DNA of 64,000 nucleotides from an uncultured Erysipelotrichaceae bacterium (GCA_902761685.1 CACWLI010000002.1:65948-129947); one strand, 5' to 3'. Shown: positions 25,761-35,240, counted from the stretch's first letter. Numbers and translations: made by a program. The notes: generated by a model not told the origin, from the sequence alone.

Positions 25761-26546
25761 GTGGGAAAAGTAATATCATTAGTAAATCAAAAAGGTGGAG
25801 TAGGAAAGACAACAACTAGTATAAATTTATCTAGTTCCTTAGGGCATTTAGGTAAAAAAGTTTTACTAATTGATTTGGATTCACAAAGTAATACTACTAC
25901 AGGACTTGGAATTGAGAAATCTAAAATTAAAAAGAGTACATATGATGTTATAATGGGTGCATGTGATATTAAAGATGCAATCATTAAAACACCATTTAAG
26001 AATTTAAGCGTAATACCATCTGTTATTGATTTAGCAGGTGCGGAAATAGAAATAATGCAGATAAGTTATCAAGATAGAGAATTTATCATGACTGGACAAT
26101 TAAAGAAACAAATAGATACCATTAGAGATAGATATGATTATATTATTATTGATTGTCCACCAGCACTTGGTATTTTAACCACTAATGCTTTAGCAGCATC
26201 AGATTCTGTTTTAATACCAATTCAATGTGAGTACTATAGTTTAGAAGGGGTTAATTTACTTTTAAAAACTATATTACAAGTACAAAAGAAGGTTAATCAA
26301 AATCTTGAAATAGAAGGGGTTTTATTAACAATGCTAGATGGAAGAACTTTACTTGGATTAGAAGTTGTTGAAGATGTTAGAAAGTTCTTTAATGAAAAAG
26401 TGTTTAGTACAATAATACCTAGATTAGTAAAATTAGTAGAGGCTCCATCACATGGTAAGCCAATTATAGAATATGATCCTAAAAGTAAGGGTGCTCTTGC
26501 ATACCTTAATTTAGCTAAAGAGGTGATTGAAAGAAATGGAAACTAA
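25761..26546 (+). CDS. parA: ParA/Soj chromosome-partitioning ATPase
   Basis: A 261-residue deviant-Walker ATPase that moves or positions the ParB-parS complex on the nucleoid. The N-terminal NQKGGVGKTTTSINL Walker A, DLDSQSNTTTGLG, and DCPPALGILTTNAL Walker B are intact. The start is GTG at 25761, preceded by AAGGAAGG. No N-terminal helix-turn-helix extension, so it is the chromosomal type Ib/Soj form rather than a P1-type plasmid ParA. It overlaps parB by 11 bases. Confidence 0.96.
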   Translation: MGKVISLVNQKGGVGKTTTSINLSSSLGHLGKKVLLIDLDSQSNTTTGLGIEKSKIKKSTYDVIMGACDIKDAIIKTPFKNLSVIPSVIDLAGAEIEIMQISYQDREFIMTGQLKKQIDTIRDRYDYIIIDCPPALGILTTNALAASDSVLIPIQCEYYSLEGVNLLLKTILQVQKKVNQNLEIEGVLLTMLDGRTLLGLEVVEDVRKFFNEKVFSTIIPRLVKLVEAPSHGKPIIEYDPKSKGALAYLNLAKEVIERNGN

Positions 26547-27441
26547 TAATAGAAGAAAGGCATTAGGAAAGGGTTTAGAACAATTATTTAGTAATGAATC
26601 TTTATATTCTAATCCACTTGAAACATTAGAAAATGAAATAGTAAATAATACACCAAAAGAAGATGTTGTAGAAGTTAATCTTGATGAACTTAGAAGTAAT
26701 CCATATCAACCTAGAAAAACTTTTGATCAAGAAAAGTTACAAGAATTAGCTGATTCTATAAAAGAATTTGGCGTTTTAGAACCAATAATCATTAAAAAAA
26801 GTCTAAGAGGATATGAAATTGTCGCTGGTGAAAGAAGATGTAAGGCTAGTGAACTTGCAGGGCTTAAAACAATACCAGCAATTATAAAAGATTTTAGTGA
26901 TGAAGAAATGATGCAAATTGCTGTTCTTGAAAATATTCAAAGAGAAGATTTAACAGCAATAGAAGAAGCACAAGCATATGATAAATTAGTTAAATCACTT
27001 GGCATTTCTCAAGAAGAACTAGCTCGTAGAATAGGTAAAAGTAGAAGTTATGTTACAAACATGATTGGATTATTAAAATTGCCAGAAGATGTTAAAAATG
27101 ATGTTCTTGAAGGATTAATATCTATGGGACATGCTAGAATTCTTAGTAAGTTAGAAGATGTAGAAGTTATCAGAGAATTAGCTTTGAGAGTTAAAAATGA
27201 ACATTTATCTGTTAGAGATTTAGAAGAAATAACTAGTGATCCTAATTATAAGAGAAAAAATCCTACTATGACAAAAACTAAAGTAGTTAATACACAATAT
27301 AACTATGTTGCTGAAGCATTAACTGATAAAATAGGTAATAAAGTAAAGATTCAAAATAAAAAAATAGTTATTCCTTTTAATAGTGATAAAGATTTAGAAA
27401 GAATTCTTGAAATATTAAGTGTTGAAGTGAAAGTTGATTAA
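26536..27441 (+). CDS. parB: ParB/Spo0J partition protein
   Basis: A 301-residue parS-binding CTP-switch protein. N-terminal KALGKGLEQLF (ParA-stimulating), the ParB box with NPYQPRKTF and AGERRCKASELAG, ENIQREDLTAIEEA, and the helix-turn-helix EELARRIGKSRSYVTNM are present, ending in a dimerisation segment. ATG at 26536 is chosen over a TTG at 26527 that lies too near the GAGG site. No canonical parS was found in this window, although this locus usually has one nearby. Confidence 0.95.
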   Translation: METNNRRKALGKGLEQLFSNESLYSNPLETLENEIVNNTPKEDVVEVNLDELRSNPYQPRKTFDQEKLQELADSIKEFGVLEPIIIKKSLRGYEIVAGERRCKASELAGLKTIPAIIKDFSDEEMMQIAVLENIQREDLTAIEEAQAYDKLVKSLGISQEELARRIGKSRSYVTNMIGLLKLPEDVKNDVLEGLISMGHARILSKLEDVEVIRELALRVKNEHLSVRDLEEITSDPNYKRKNPTMTKTKVVNTQYNYVAEALTDKIGNKVKIQNKKIVIPFNSDKDLERILEILSVEVKVD

Positions 27442-27442
27442 T

Positions 27443-27628
27443 ATGAATAAAGATTATAAAATAGGGAGCAAAGTTATAATGAAAAAACAACATCCATGTG
27501 GGACTAACTTATGGGAAGTTACAAGAGTGGGTGTTGATATTAAAATTAAGTGTATTAATTGTGGTAGAAGTATCATGATGGATAGAACTGAATTTAATAA
27601 AAAGCTTAAGAAAGTAGAGGAATATTAA
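27443..27628 (+). CDS. DUF951 family protein
   Basis: A 61-residue small protein of the DUF951 family, recognised by YKIGSKVIMKKQHPCG, the TRVGVDIKIKC strand and NCGRSIMMDR. Three Cys could bind zinc. It is commonly found beside parB and ychF in Firmicutes; function unknown. The ATG at 27443 lies one base after the parB stop. The TTG at 27434 is a less likely start. The stop shares a base with the start of the transporter gene. Confidence 0.88.
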   Translation: MNKDYKIGSKVIMKKQHPCGTNLWEVTRVGVDIKIKCINCGRSIMMDRTEFNKKLKKVEEY

Positions 27629-29157
27629 TGTTTAAGAGAAGAAAAAAATTAAGTCCTATAATGACATTTATTATTCTTACAATTGTTACTGTAGTATTAA
27701 GTGGTTTTCTTAATTTAATTAATGTTCAAAGTGAATATGTAACAGTAAACAGAGCAACTAATGATTTTGTTAATAATGTGGTTGAAGTTAAAAACTTATT
27801 TAGTTTAAGTGGTATTAAATATATAGTTACTCATGCTGTTCAAAACTTTGTAGAGTTTGAACCATTATCAACATTAATTATTGTATTAATAGGGATAGGT
27901 GTATTAGAAAAAACTGGTTTTTTGAAAGCATTTTTTACTTTATTAACTAAAAATTCTAAAAAGAATACTATAACATTTATATTAATATTTATTAGTTTAT
28001 GTTTTTCACTACTTGGTAATATTGGATTTGTAGTTATGTTACCAATTGGAGCATTACTATTTAAGTATGGTAGAAGAAATCCATTTGGGGGAATAATTGC
28101 TTCATTTGCATCATTATCATTTGGGACAGGAATTAATATATTCTTATCAGCTAATGATAGTTCATTGTTAACACTAACATTAAAAGCTGCTAGAGTATTA
28201 GATAAATCATATAGTATTGGAGTATTCTTTTCATTATTTATAATGATAGTTATATTATTAATTACTTCATTTGTATTTACTAGAATAACAGAAAAAAGAA
28301 TTATGCCAAAATTACCAAGATATGAAAGTGATGAAGAAGAATTATTAATAACAAATAAAGAATTAAGAGGATTAATTATAGGAATTGGTGCTGGAATTAT
28401 TTATGCTTTAATTATAATCTATATGATTATTCCAGGATTACCATTATCAGGAGCTCTATTAGATTCAAGAGCTGAAATGTATATTGATAAATTATTTGGA
28501 GCTAATTCATTATTTAATCAAGGATTTATATTTATTGTAACAATATTTTTCTTTGTAATTGGTCTTGGATATGGTTTAATGGCTAAAACTATAAAAAATA
28601 GTAAAGATTTAACAGAAGGTTTAGCTTATTCACTAGATGGAATAGGAAGTATACTTGTATTATTATTCTTTTCATCATTATTTATTAGTGTGTTTAAAGA
28701 AAGTGGAATAGGAGAAGTAGTTACTTCATCAATATCAAATGTTATTGGTGGATTAAAGTTTACTGGGATTGGTTTAATATTAATTACTATATTACTTGTT
28801 GCTATTGCTAATGTTTTTTGTCCTGATTCACTTACAAAGTGGACAATATTATCTTCAACAATAGTCCCACTATTTATGAATGCAAGTATTAGTCCAGAAT
28901 TTTCTCAAATAATATATGTTGCTGGAGATACAATTACTAATGGTTTAACACCTGTATTTGTATATTTTGTAATTTATATTGCGTTTTTAGAGAAATATAA
29001 TAAAGGGGAGATGGTTTCGTTGTTTGGAAGTGTAAAATATTTAGTACCATATAGTATTTATTGTACTATTGTTTTTTGCTTAGTTATTGTTGGTTGGTAT
29101 ATGATAGGTATTCCTTGTGGAATAGGGTCATTCCCAGGTGTTGTATATGGCGCTTAA
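27628..29157 (+). CDS. AbgT-family transporter
   Basis: A 509-residue polytopic membrane protein resembling AbgT transporters (p-aminobenzoyl-glutamate uptake or sulfonamide-type efflux in characterised members). It has about a dozen helices, with re-entrant-loop-like segments GTGINIFLSANDSS and FCPDSLTKWTIL, and a substrate-region SPEFSQIIYVAGDTITN near the C-terminus. GAGG precedes the ATG. It overlaps ychF by 11 bases. Substrate uncertain; folate-salvage or amino-acid-derivative transport is a family-level guess. Confidence 0.8.
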   Translation: MFKRRKKLSPIMTFIILTIVTVVLSGFLNLINVQSEYVTVNRATNDFVNNVVEVKNLFSLSGIKYIVTHAVQNFVEFEPLSTLIIVLIGIGVLEKTGFLKAFFTLLTKNSKKNTITFILIFISLCFSLLGNIGFVVMLPIGALLFKYGRRNPFGGIIASFASLSFGTGINIFLSANDSSLLTLTLKAARVLDKSYSIGVFFSLFIMIVILLITSFVFTRITEKRIMPKLPRYESDEEELLITNKELRGLIIGIGAGIIYALIIIYMIIPGLPLSGALLDSRAEMYIDKLFGANSLFNQGFIFIVTIFFFVIGLGYGLMAKTIKNSKDLTEGLAYSLDGIGSILVLLFFSSLFISVFKESGIGEVVTSSISNVIGGLKFTGIGLILITILLVAIANVFCPDSLTKWTILSSTIVPLFMNASISPEFSQIIYVAGDTITNGLTPVFVYFVIYIAFLEKYNKGEMVSLFGSVKYLVPYSIYCTIVFCLVIVGWYMIGIPCGIGSFPGVVYGA

Positions 29158-30253
29158 AGCAGGAATAATTGGACTTCCTAATGTTGGAAAAAGTACTTTG
29201 TTTAATGCAATAACAAAGAAAAATATATTAGCTGCGAATTATCCATTTGCGACAATTGATCCAAATGTAGGGGTTGTAACTGTACCAGATAAAAGATTAG
29301 AAACATTAAATGATATGTATATGCCTGAAAGATTAATCGCAACTCAATATGAATTTATTGATATTGCTGGTTTGGTAAAAGGAGCTTCTACTGGTGAAGG
29401 ATTAGGTAATAAATTTTTAGCTAATATTAGAGAAGTAGATGCTATTGTACAAGTTGTTAGATGTTTTGAGAATAAAGATATTATTCATGTAGAAGGAAGC
29501 ATTGATCCTACTCGTGATATAGAAATAGTAAATTATGAATTAATTTTAAGTGATTTAGAAATAGTTGAAAATAGACTTCTTAAAATAGAAAAGAAAGCTA
29601 CTACAACTAATGATAAAGATGGACTATACGAAGTTGCATTACTAAAAAAAGCTAAAGATGCTTTAAGTAGTGGAACCATGTTAAGATTAATAGAGTTTGA
29701 TGAAAAAGAGTCTAAATTATTAAAAACATATAATTTAATTACTAATAAACCATTTATTTATTTAGCTAATGTTAGTGAAGATGACTTATTAAATAATGGT
29801 AATGAATATGTTAATAAGGTTAGAGAAATAGCATCAAAAGAAAATGCATCTGTTGTACTTATGTGTGCTAAAATTGAAAGTGAATTATCTGAATTAGATG
29901 AGGAAACTAAAAAAGAATTTTTACGTGATCTTGGAATAGCAAATAGTGGACTTGATCAATTAATTCATATTACATATCATATGTTAGGTTTAAAAACATT
30001 CTTTACTGTTGGTAAAGATGAGGTAAGAGCTTGGACATTTAAAGATGGTATGAAAGCACCTGAATGTGCTGGTATAATTCATACTGATTTTGAAAAAGGT
30101 TTTATTAAAGCTGAAGTTATGAGTTATGATGATTTAATTGAGTGTGGAAGTGAATTAAAAGTTAAAGAAGCTGGTAAAGCTAGACTTGAAGGCAAAGAAT
30201 ATGTAATGCAAGATGGAGATATTTGCTATTTTAGATTTAATGTTACTAAATAA
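29147..30253 (+). CDS. ychF: Redox-regulated ribosome-binding ATPase YchF
   Basis: A 368-residue Obg-family P-loop protein that prefers ATP. It shows [15 protein letters not shown], the switch [30 protein letters not shown], a coiled-coil insert, and the C-terminal TGS domain from about residue 280 ([12 protein letters not shown]). ATG at 29147 gives the conserved MALKAGI start; the earlier in-frame GTG at 29138 is unlikely. AGGTG is the ribosome binding site, inside the transporter gene. A strong terminator closes the parA-to-ychF run. Confidence 0.96.
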   Translation: MALKAGIIGLPNVGKSTLFNAITKKNILAANYPFATIDPNVGVVTVPDKRLETLNDMYMPERLIATQYEFIDIAGLVKGASTGEGLGNKFLANIREVDAIVQVVRCFENKDIIHVEGSIDPTRDIEIVNYELILSDLEIVENRLLKIEKKATTTNDKDGLYEVALLKKAKDALSSGTMLRLIEFDEKESKLLKTYNLITNKPFIYLANVSEDDLLNNGNEYVNKVREIASKENASVVLMCAKIESELSELDEETKKEFLRDLGIANSGLDQLIHITYHMLGLKTFFTVGKDEVRAWTFKDGMKAPECAGIIHTDFEKGFIKAEVMSYDDLIECGSELKVKEAGKARLEGKEYVMQDGDICYFRFNVTK

Positions 30254-30275
30254 GAGTAGAAATACTCTTTTTTAT
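30252..30275 (+). terminator. Terminator after ychF
   Basis: AAGAGTA and TACTCTT pair around GAAA, followed by T run. Confidence 0.85.
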
Positions 30276-30309
30276 TTGGTATAATTATTATAATAGAAGG
30301 TGAAAAAGA

Positions 30310-31017
30310 ATGAAGGGTAAAAAAATATTAGTTATAATTAGTATATTGTTAGTATTATTTTTATCTTTAGGTATAACAGGATTGTTTACTAAAAATAAAC
30401 TTGAAAAAGAAAAAAATAAGCAATCAACTACTCCTGTAGTTGAAAAAAAAGAACTAATTATTCCTGATGATGCTGTTAAATTGGACATTCCAGTTGTTGA
30501 AATTGAAGACCTTAATAAAAAATTAGAGCAATTTGCATTTGCTGATATAAATTATAGTCGTGTTGTTGGTGGTCAAGGAAATATTGGAGTTATTGAAAAA
30601 AGTGGTGATACTATTTTTTTAAGATTAGCAAATTTTGAAGTAGAAAAAGTTTTAAAAATAACATCATTACCTAATGCTAAATCACTTGCTATGATTGATA
30701 TAGGCCCAGGTCAAATATCCTATTTTTTATGTGATGATGGATTTTTATATTATAGTTTAGATATTAATAAAGAAGTTGTAGATAATGAAAATTATGAACC
30801 AGTAGTAACAAGAGCTCTTACAGTACCTATTGAATCAATGGCTGTGGGTAAAATTGAGCAATCAATTATTGATAATGATATGACCCGTTCAGCATTTATA
30901 TATTTGAAAACAATGGATGGAAGAATACTTACTACTGAATTTGTATCCAATGGTAATGAGCAAGCTGAGTTTGTTGAGTTAGTTGAAAAGAACACAAAAA
31001 AAGATATTACTGAGTAA
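30310..31017 (+). CDS. Uncharacterised membrane-anchored protein
   Basis: A 235-residue protein with one N-terminal membrane helix (about residues 5-26) and a Lys/Glu-rich linker, then an extracellular, beta-rich domain. No family recognised and no catalytic motif. An AGAAGGTG ribosome binding site and a TATAAT-like box just upstream suggest its own promoter. The gene is bounded by terminators on both sides, so it is monocistronic. Confidence 0.8.
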   Translation: MKGKKILVIISILLVLFLSLGITGLFTKNKLEKEKNKQSTTPVVEKKELIIPDDAVKLDIPVVEIEDLNKKLEQFAFADINYSRVVGGQGNIGVIEKSGDTIFLRLANFEVEKVLKITSLPNAKSLAMIDIGPGQISYFLCDDGFLYYSLDINKEVVDNENYEPVVTRALTVPIESMAVGKIEQSIIDNDMTRSAFIYLKTMDGRILTTEFVSNGNEQAEFVELVEKNTKKDITE

Positions 31018-31028
31018 TATCTTTTTTA
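31001..31028 (+). terminator. Terminator of anchored protein gene
   Basis: AAGATATTAC and GTAATATCTT form a 10-bp stem with a three-base loop, followed by seven T. The gene's stop codon lies in the hairpin. Confidence 0.85.
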
Positions 31029-31038
31029 TTTTTCTAAT

Positions 31039-31434
31039 TTATTTTATTTCAATGAATTTCTTTGTTTCTTTCTTTTCTTCTTTTGGGAATGTAATTGTTA
31101 ATACACCTTTATCAAATTTAGCATTAATATCATTTTCATCAATGTTACCAATTGAGAATTGTCTTTTGAAAGATCCATAAACTCTTTCTTTTCTGTAATA
31201 ATTTTTTTCTTCATCTTTAGTTTCTTCATTTTTTGTAGCTTCAATTGTAAGAATTCCATCATCAACATCAAGCTTGATATCTTTTTTATCAAATCCTGGA
31301 ACGTCAAGTTCAATATTGACTTTACCACCCTTTTCATAGATGTCACACTTCATATCCATATTTTTCATTTTTGGCATTGGTGAAAAATCATCAAAGAAAT
31401 CATCTAAATAAAATCTTTCTGGTAATAAACTCAT
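31039..31434 (-). CDS. Small heat-shock protein Hsp20
   Basis: A 131-residue alpha-crystallin-type ATP-independent chaperone. The crystallin domain (about 40-125) has the characteristic ELDVPGFDKKDIKLDVDDG, the Y-x-RKERVYGSFKRQF segment and a GVLTITFPK strand, with a C-terminal FIEIK in place of the usual IxI motif. ATG at 31434 follows AAGGAG at nine bases; a longer frame from 31479 would run back through the promoter and CIRCE. Control by HrcA is expected from the CIRCE element. Confidence 0.93.
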   Translation of the reverse strand: MSLLPERFYLDDFFDDFSPMPKMKNMDMKCDIYEKGGKVNIELDVPGFDKKDIKLDVDDGILTIEATKNEETKDEEKNYYRKERVYGSFKRQFSIGNIDENDINAKFDKGVLTITFPKEEKKETKKFIEIK

Positions 31435-31458
31435 TATTATCATCTCCTTACATTTATA

Positions 31459-31486
31459 ATTATACTCAAAAATTAGCACTTGTCAA
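31459..31486 (-). promoter_or_regulatory. Hsp20 promoter
   Basis: On the minus strand TTGACA (31486-31481), 16-base spacer, TATAAT (31464-31459). The -35 lies at the inner edge of the CIRCE element, so HrcA binding would block RNA polymerase. Confidence 0.88.
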
Positions 31487-31499
31487 TACTGAGTGCTAA
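31473..31499. promoter_or_regulatory. CIRCE operator (HrcA site)
   Basis: TTAGCACTT-N9-GAGTGCTAA matches the CIRCE consensus TTAGCACTC-N9-GAGTGCTAA at 17 of 18 arm positions. Placed on the hsp20 promoter. HrcA itself is not in this window. Confidence 0.93.
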
Positions 31500-31669
31500 T
31501 TTTTTTATTATTTCATTAATAGTTTATTAATATTATTTAAAATTATGCATTATATTTATTTTTTTACTTTTTTTAATAATAAAAGTATGTTAAAATATTA
31601 TTGTTTTAACAAGTGTTTTATTGTAAATATTTTATAATTAAATAATATTATTTAGTAGGGGAAGTAATT

Positions 31670-33115
31670 ATGAAGAAAGATAAGAGGTTTTTAAAAGAAT
31701 TAGAAGATAATTTAGTTGGTATTAGCAAAAAAAATAAAAATGAAATAATTTCTAAATACGAAAAAATAATTTCTGATGAAAAAGCTAATAATAAGAAGAT
31801 TACTGTTATTTTAAAAGAAATTGGTAATCCTAAAGATGTAGCTCAAAAAGAGATTTCTTTACTTGGTAAACCATCTTTATTTGAAAATATTAAATTAAAG
31901 ATTAGTAATATTTCTAATAATATTAAAAATAAATCAAAAAGAATTAAAAAGAAATCTAGTAATAAGAAAACTAAAACTAAAAAGAATATATTTAGTCTTA
32001 ATACCAAGGTTAATAATTCTATAAAAGAAGAAAAAAAGAAATTAAAAAGAGAAAAAAAAGAACTTAAAAAACAACTAAAAAGAGAAAAGAAAGAATTAAA
32101 AAAGGAAATTAAGAATTCTTTACCTAAAGAAAAGAAAACCTTAAAGGATATTTTTAAACCATTTATTACTTTTATTACTAAAGATATTTCAATAAATAAG
32201 AATAAAGAAAAGAAAAGTAAAGAGCATAAATTTAGATTATTTAGTAAAAAGAAAAAAGAAGAATCAAATATTGTTGAATCTTTAAAAGATACTACGAAAG
32301 AATCTGTAGAGGATGTTAAAGAAACTGCAACTATTGTTAAAGAAGAAATAGAAGAAGAATTTAATGAAGAAATTAGTGAAGCTGTTGAAGTAGTTACTGA
32401 AAAGAAAATATTTGAAAGTAAAAAAGATAGAAGAAAAAGAATTATTCTTAAAACGTTGGGAATTCTTCTAACAGTTATATTACTATTTATATGGTTATGG
32501 GTTGCTGTTGTATTTATAGCTAGTATGTTTGCTTATTTAGATGGTGTTAAATTTATTGGACTTAATATTGCATTGTTTGGTTTAACATTGTTAATATTAT
32601 GGTTAGTTATTATAATTAACAGAGCTATATTTAAAAAGAAGAATTACTTAGCTTTAAACTTATCAATTATAATTATATCTATTATTTTAATAGCACTTGG
32701 AATCGTGTTAATGGTTAAACAAGTATCTGGTATTGAAACAGTAAAAGATGTAAGTGATAAATATACTATGAGTACTAAGTTTAAAACTTATAATTTACCT
32801 ACAGATACAAATAATAGATTTAATATCTCATTTAACAGTAATTATAAAACACAATATACTGTTAACTATGATAAAAATTTAAAAGATAAAGTTAAAGTTG
32901 AAGTAAAGTATTATGAGTGTTATTATGATTATTATATTAAAGAAACAACTAATGGAGTTTATATTTCATTAAAATTAGATGACAGAGATAGATTAAGTGT
33001 ATATATAGATGATTTAAAAGAAGGAAAAATATATGATAATGATGAGTTATCTAGATATACTGTTAAAATAACTGTTCATCCTGATGATGCTGGAAGATTA
33101 ATTATTATGAATTAA
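31670..33115 (+). CDS. HAAS/DUF1700-type membrane protein
   Basis: A 481-residue protein. Residues 1-70 resemble the HAAS (DUF1700) helical domain, with FLKELEDNL, a repeated YEKIISDE turn and IGNPKDVAQKEI. A long Lys-rich, probably coiled or disordered linker (about 75-260) follows, then three to four membrane helices (about 265-365) and an extracellular beta-rich domain. HAAS proteins usually act with a neighbouring PadR-type regulator as envelope-stress sensors; no PadR gene is adjacent. GGGGAAG is the ribosome binding site. The 170-base region upstream is AT-rich, with no other feature seen. It overlaps the next gene tail-to-tail by four bases. Confidence 0.75.
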   Translation: MKKDKRFLKELEDNLVGISKKNKNEIISKYEKIISDEKANNKKITVILKEIGNPKDVAQKEISLLGKPSLFENIKLKISNISNNIKNKSKRIKKKSSNKKTKTKKNIFSLNTKVNNSIKEEKKKLKREKKELKKQLKREKKELKKEIKNSLPKEKKTLKDIFKPFITFITKDISINKNKEKKSKEHKFRLFSKKKKEESNIVESLKDTTKESVEDVKETATIVKEEIEEEFNEEISEAVEVVTEKKIFESKKDRRKRIILKTLGILLTVILLFIWLWVAVVFIASMFAYLDGVKFIGLNIALFGLTLLILWLVIIINRAIFKKKNYLALNLSIIIISIILIALGIVLMVKQVSGIETVKDVSDKYTMSTKFKTYNLPTDTNNRFNISFNSNYKTQYTVNYDKNLKDKVKVEVKYYECYYDYYIKETTNGVYISLKLDDRDRLSVYIDDLKEGKIYDNDELSRYTVKITVHPDDAGRLIIMN

Positions 33116-33489
33116 TCTTCTTTTAATTTGTTAACTTTATCACTTAATTCATTAATAGCATTAATCAAAGTATCTATTTCTATTTTATGATTTGGATATA
33201 CTTTATCTACAATTTTTTTTATTTTATTAATATCATAAACTGGTGGGTTATAAATTGATTTTACTTCCTTTGAATTAATTGATATTGCTCCTCCTTTTAT
33301 TCTTGCTTCAATTACATTTTGACTTGCTGCATTCGTTATTATAGTTTGTCCGATAAGTATTATCCAGTTTCCTAGCATATTTTGTTCAGGAGTAGTTAAA
33401 TTGTCAATAAGCAGTAATCCTAATATAAAACTTATTGAAGTGGATAATCTAGGATTTACATTAAATATATCATTAAATGATTTATTCAT
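33112..33489 (-). CDS. Small conserved-looking membrane-associated protein
   Basis: A 125-residue protein. A hydrophobic segment near residues 15-28 (SISFILGLLLIDNLT) and a second around 38-50 are followed by a soluble region with YNPPVYDINKIKKIV and a C-terminal coiled coil. Family not recognised. The internal ATG at 33489 is chosen because the longer frame from 33588 would overlap the divergent gene and its promoter. No Shine-Dalgarno sequence is evident; a CATAAT box seven bases upstream could make it leaderless. Confidence 0.65.
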   Translation of the reverse strand: MNKSFNDIFNVNPRLSTSISFILGLLLIDNLTTPEQNMLGNWIILIGQTIITNAASQNVIEARIKGGAISINSKEVKSIYNPPVYDINKIKKIVDKVYPNHKIEIDTLINAINELSDKVNKLKED

Positions 33490-33548
33490 AATAAATATTA
33501 TGTTTGTTAAAAGACTATTATTTATAGTATAATTAAATAGGTGATTAT

Positions 33549-33995
33549 ATGAAAAATAAAAGATTAAATATTTATATAGGGATAGCATTTATTGTAATAG
33601 GATTTGCATTTTTAACTAAAACAATTATAGGATCTTTATTTATGATAATAGCTGGGTGTTTATGTATAAAATTATTAAATAATAAAGTTATGAAATATTT
33701 TATTATATTATTATTTGTATTAGGTCTTTTAATTGCATTATTAAAGAAACCAGAGTATTATTCTAAATTTAAGCATTGTGAGAATAAGGTATGCGAAGTA
33801 GTTATAATAGATAAAGATAACTTTTATATGTTTGATGGTCATAAATATGAATATGATGTTAAAAAAACAAATGGAAGATATGTAATTGAAGTTGCTGGTG
33901 GAACATATATTTATAGTTTCAATCCAAAAGATGATACTCTATGTTATATGAGCGGAAGTGAATGTTTATATAAATATGAGATTTATGACAAATAA
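33549..33995 (+). CDS. Small membrane protein, unknown function
   Basis: A 148-residue protein with three N-terminal membrane helices (within about residues 5-65), then an exported-looking domain of about 85 residues with four Cys (HCENKVCEV, then LCYMSGSECL) that may form disulfides. Family not recognised. TATAAT (33529-33534) and an AGGTG ribosome binding site lie just upstream. Followed by a hairpin shared with the tRNA gene. Confidence 0.7.
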   Translation: MKNKRLNIYIGIAFIVIGFAFLTKTIIGSLFMIIAGCLCIKLLNNKVMKYFIILLFVLGLLIALLKKPEYYSKFKHCENKVCEVVIIDKDNFYMFDGHKYEYDVKKTNGRYVIEVAGGTYIYSFNPKDDTLCYMSGSECLYKYEIYDK

Positions 33996-34019
33996 AAAAA
34001 ACGAACTATTTAGTTCGTT
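33993..34019 (-). terminator. tRNA-Asn terminator, possibly bidirectional
   Basis: AACGAACTA and TAGTTCGTT form a 9-bp stem with a two-base loop; on the minus strand it is followed by eight T. On the plus strand the T run is weaker. Confidence 0.85.
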
Positions 34020-34029
34020 ATTTTCTTAA

Positions 34030-34105
34030 TGGCGCCCAATGCAGGACTCGGACCTGCGACCTAACGGTTAACAGCCGTGCGCTCTACCGACTGAGCTAAT
34101 TGGGC
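34030..34105 (-). tRNA. tRNA-Asn (GTT)
   Basis: A 76-base cloverleaf on the minus strand: acceptor GCCCAAT pairs with ATTGGGC, D arm GCTC-AGTCGGTA-GAGC, anticodon loop CTGTTAA with anticodon GTT, T arm GCAGG/CCTGC with loop TCCGAGT, discriminator G and encoded CCA. It has its own promoter and terminator, so it is a single-gene unit. It is the only tRNA in the window. Confidence 0.97.
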
Positions 34106-34118
34106 AACTACATGATTA

Positions 34119-34147
34119 ATTATAAAATATGATTTATATTTTGTCAA
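34119..34147 (-). promoter_or_regulatory. tRNA-Asn promoter
   Basis: On the minus strand, consensus TTGACA (34147-34142), 17-base spacer, TATAAT (34124-34119), ending 13 bases before the tRNA 5' end. Confidence 0.9.
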
Positions 34148-34209
34148 CAAAAATGTAGACATTTATTATTAAAATTGATAAAATTATATAGTAAATAAGA
34201 GGGATGAGT

Positions 34210-35217
34210 ATGAATAGTGAATTTGAAATATATGATTTGGATAATGAAAAAAAAGATGCAAGTGAGGTTAATAATACTATAGAAGAAAAACCTCAAACAA
34301 CAAAAGTAAGTATACTTGAAACATATGGTGAAAATTTAAGTAAGAAAGAATATGTTACAAATCCAGCTATTGGTCGTGAAGAAGAAATAGCTCAAACCAT
34401 TCAAATATTACTTACTCCAGAAAAAAGTGCGCTTTTAGTTGGTAAAGCTGGTATAGGTAAAACTGCTATTGTTGAAGGTATTGGTTATAGAATGGTAAAT
34501 GGTACTATTCCAAATGCATTAAAACCATACGAATTAATTAAAGTTAATATTTCTAGTTTGCTTGGTGAGAGTATTGTGGATGGACATAGTGAAAATAGAT
34601 TACAATTACTTGTTGATGAATTAAAACAAAAGAAAAATATTTTACTATTTATAGATGAAGTTCACTTATTAGTTAATAGAAATACTAGTAATATGAGTAT
34701 AGACTTTGCTAATATGTTAAAACCAGGATTAGATCGTGGTGATATTAAAATGATTGGTGCAACAACTGATGAAGAATATGAAGCATATATTTTAAGAGAT
34801 AGAGCATTTTTAAGACGTTTCTTAAAAGTTGATGTATTAGAACCAACTGTTGATCAATGTACTCAAATATTAATGGGAACTTATCCAAAATATGAAAAGA
34901 GAACTGGAGTTAAATTAAATTATACTGACTTTATTAAAGAAAAATTGTTTAGATTCATTGTTGAGATGACTGATGAATATAAGAGAATTTATGAAATTGG
35001 AAATAGATATCCAGATATAGCTTTAACAATTGTAATGAGTGCTTTTTCAATGGCTTTATATGAAAATTCACCAGAGGTAAAGATTAAACATTTTTACAAA
35101 GCAATTAATAGAACAAAAGCTATTTATGAAGATTCTAAAATAAAAGAAATAGCTAGATTTAAAGAATTATTTAAAGATTTAATTAATGAAGAAAATGTTG
35201 ATTTAACTGATATTTAA
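34210..35217 (+). CDS. Clp-type AAA+ ATPase, single D1 module
   Basis: A 335-residue AAA+ protein closest to the first ATPase module (D1) of ClpA/ClpB/Clp[18 protein letters not shown], Walker [14 protein letters not shown], Walker [12 protein letters not shown], sensor GATTDEEYE, and the arginine-finger region DRAFLRRF. The N-domain, middle domain and second ATPase module are all missing, and there is no ClpP loop, so it is not a complete unfoldase. A hydrophilic ~45-residue N-terminus precedes the module. ATG at 34210 sits six bases after AGAGGG; the ATG at 34204 abuts it. Partner unknown. Confidence 0.85.
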   Translation: MNSEFEIYDLDNEKKDASEVNNTIEEKPQTTKVSILETYGENLSKKEYVTNPAIGREEEIAQTIQILLTPEKSALLVGKAGIGKTAIVEGIGYRMVNGTIPNALKPYELIKVNISSLLGESIVDGHSENRLQLLVDELKQKKNILLFIDEVHLLVNRNTSNMSIDFANMLKPGLDRGDIKMIGATTDEEYEAYILRDRAFLRRFLKVDVLEPTVDQCTQILMGTYPKYEKRTGVKLNYTDFIKEKLFRFIVEMTDEYKRIYEIGNRYPDIALTIVMSAFSMALYENSPEVKIKHFYKAINRTKAIYEDSKIKEIARFKELFKDLINEENVDLTDI

Positions 35218-35240
35218 AAACTTGTTTTACAAGTTTTTTA
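35217..35240 (+). terminator. Terminator after AAA+ gene
   Basis: AAAACTTGT and ACAAGTTTT pair around TTT, followed by T run. The rest of the gap to 35405 is AT-rich, with no other feature seen. Confidence 0.8.

Noticed and set aside
29920..29935. CACGTG-like sequences as parS sites (also near 58165)
   Set aside because: Only the central few bases match. The flanking TGTTN and NAACA arms of parS are absent, and both lie inside coding sequence.
31098..31346. Alternative minus-strand frame inside hsp20
   Set aside because: Out of frame with the alpha-crystallin domain, Lys/Met-rich nonsense and no start signal.
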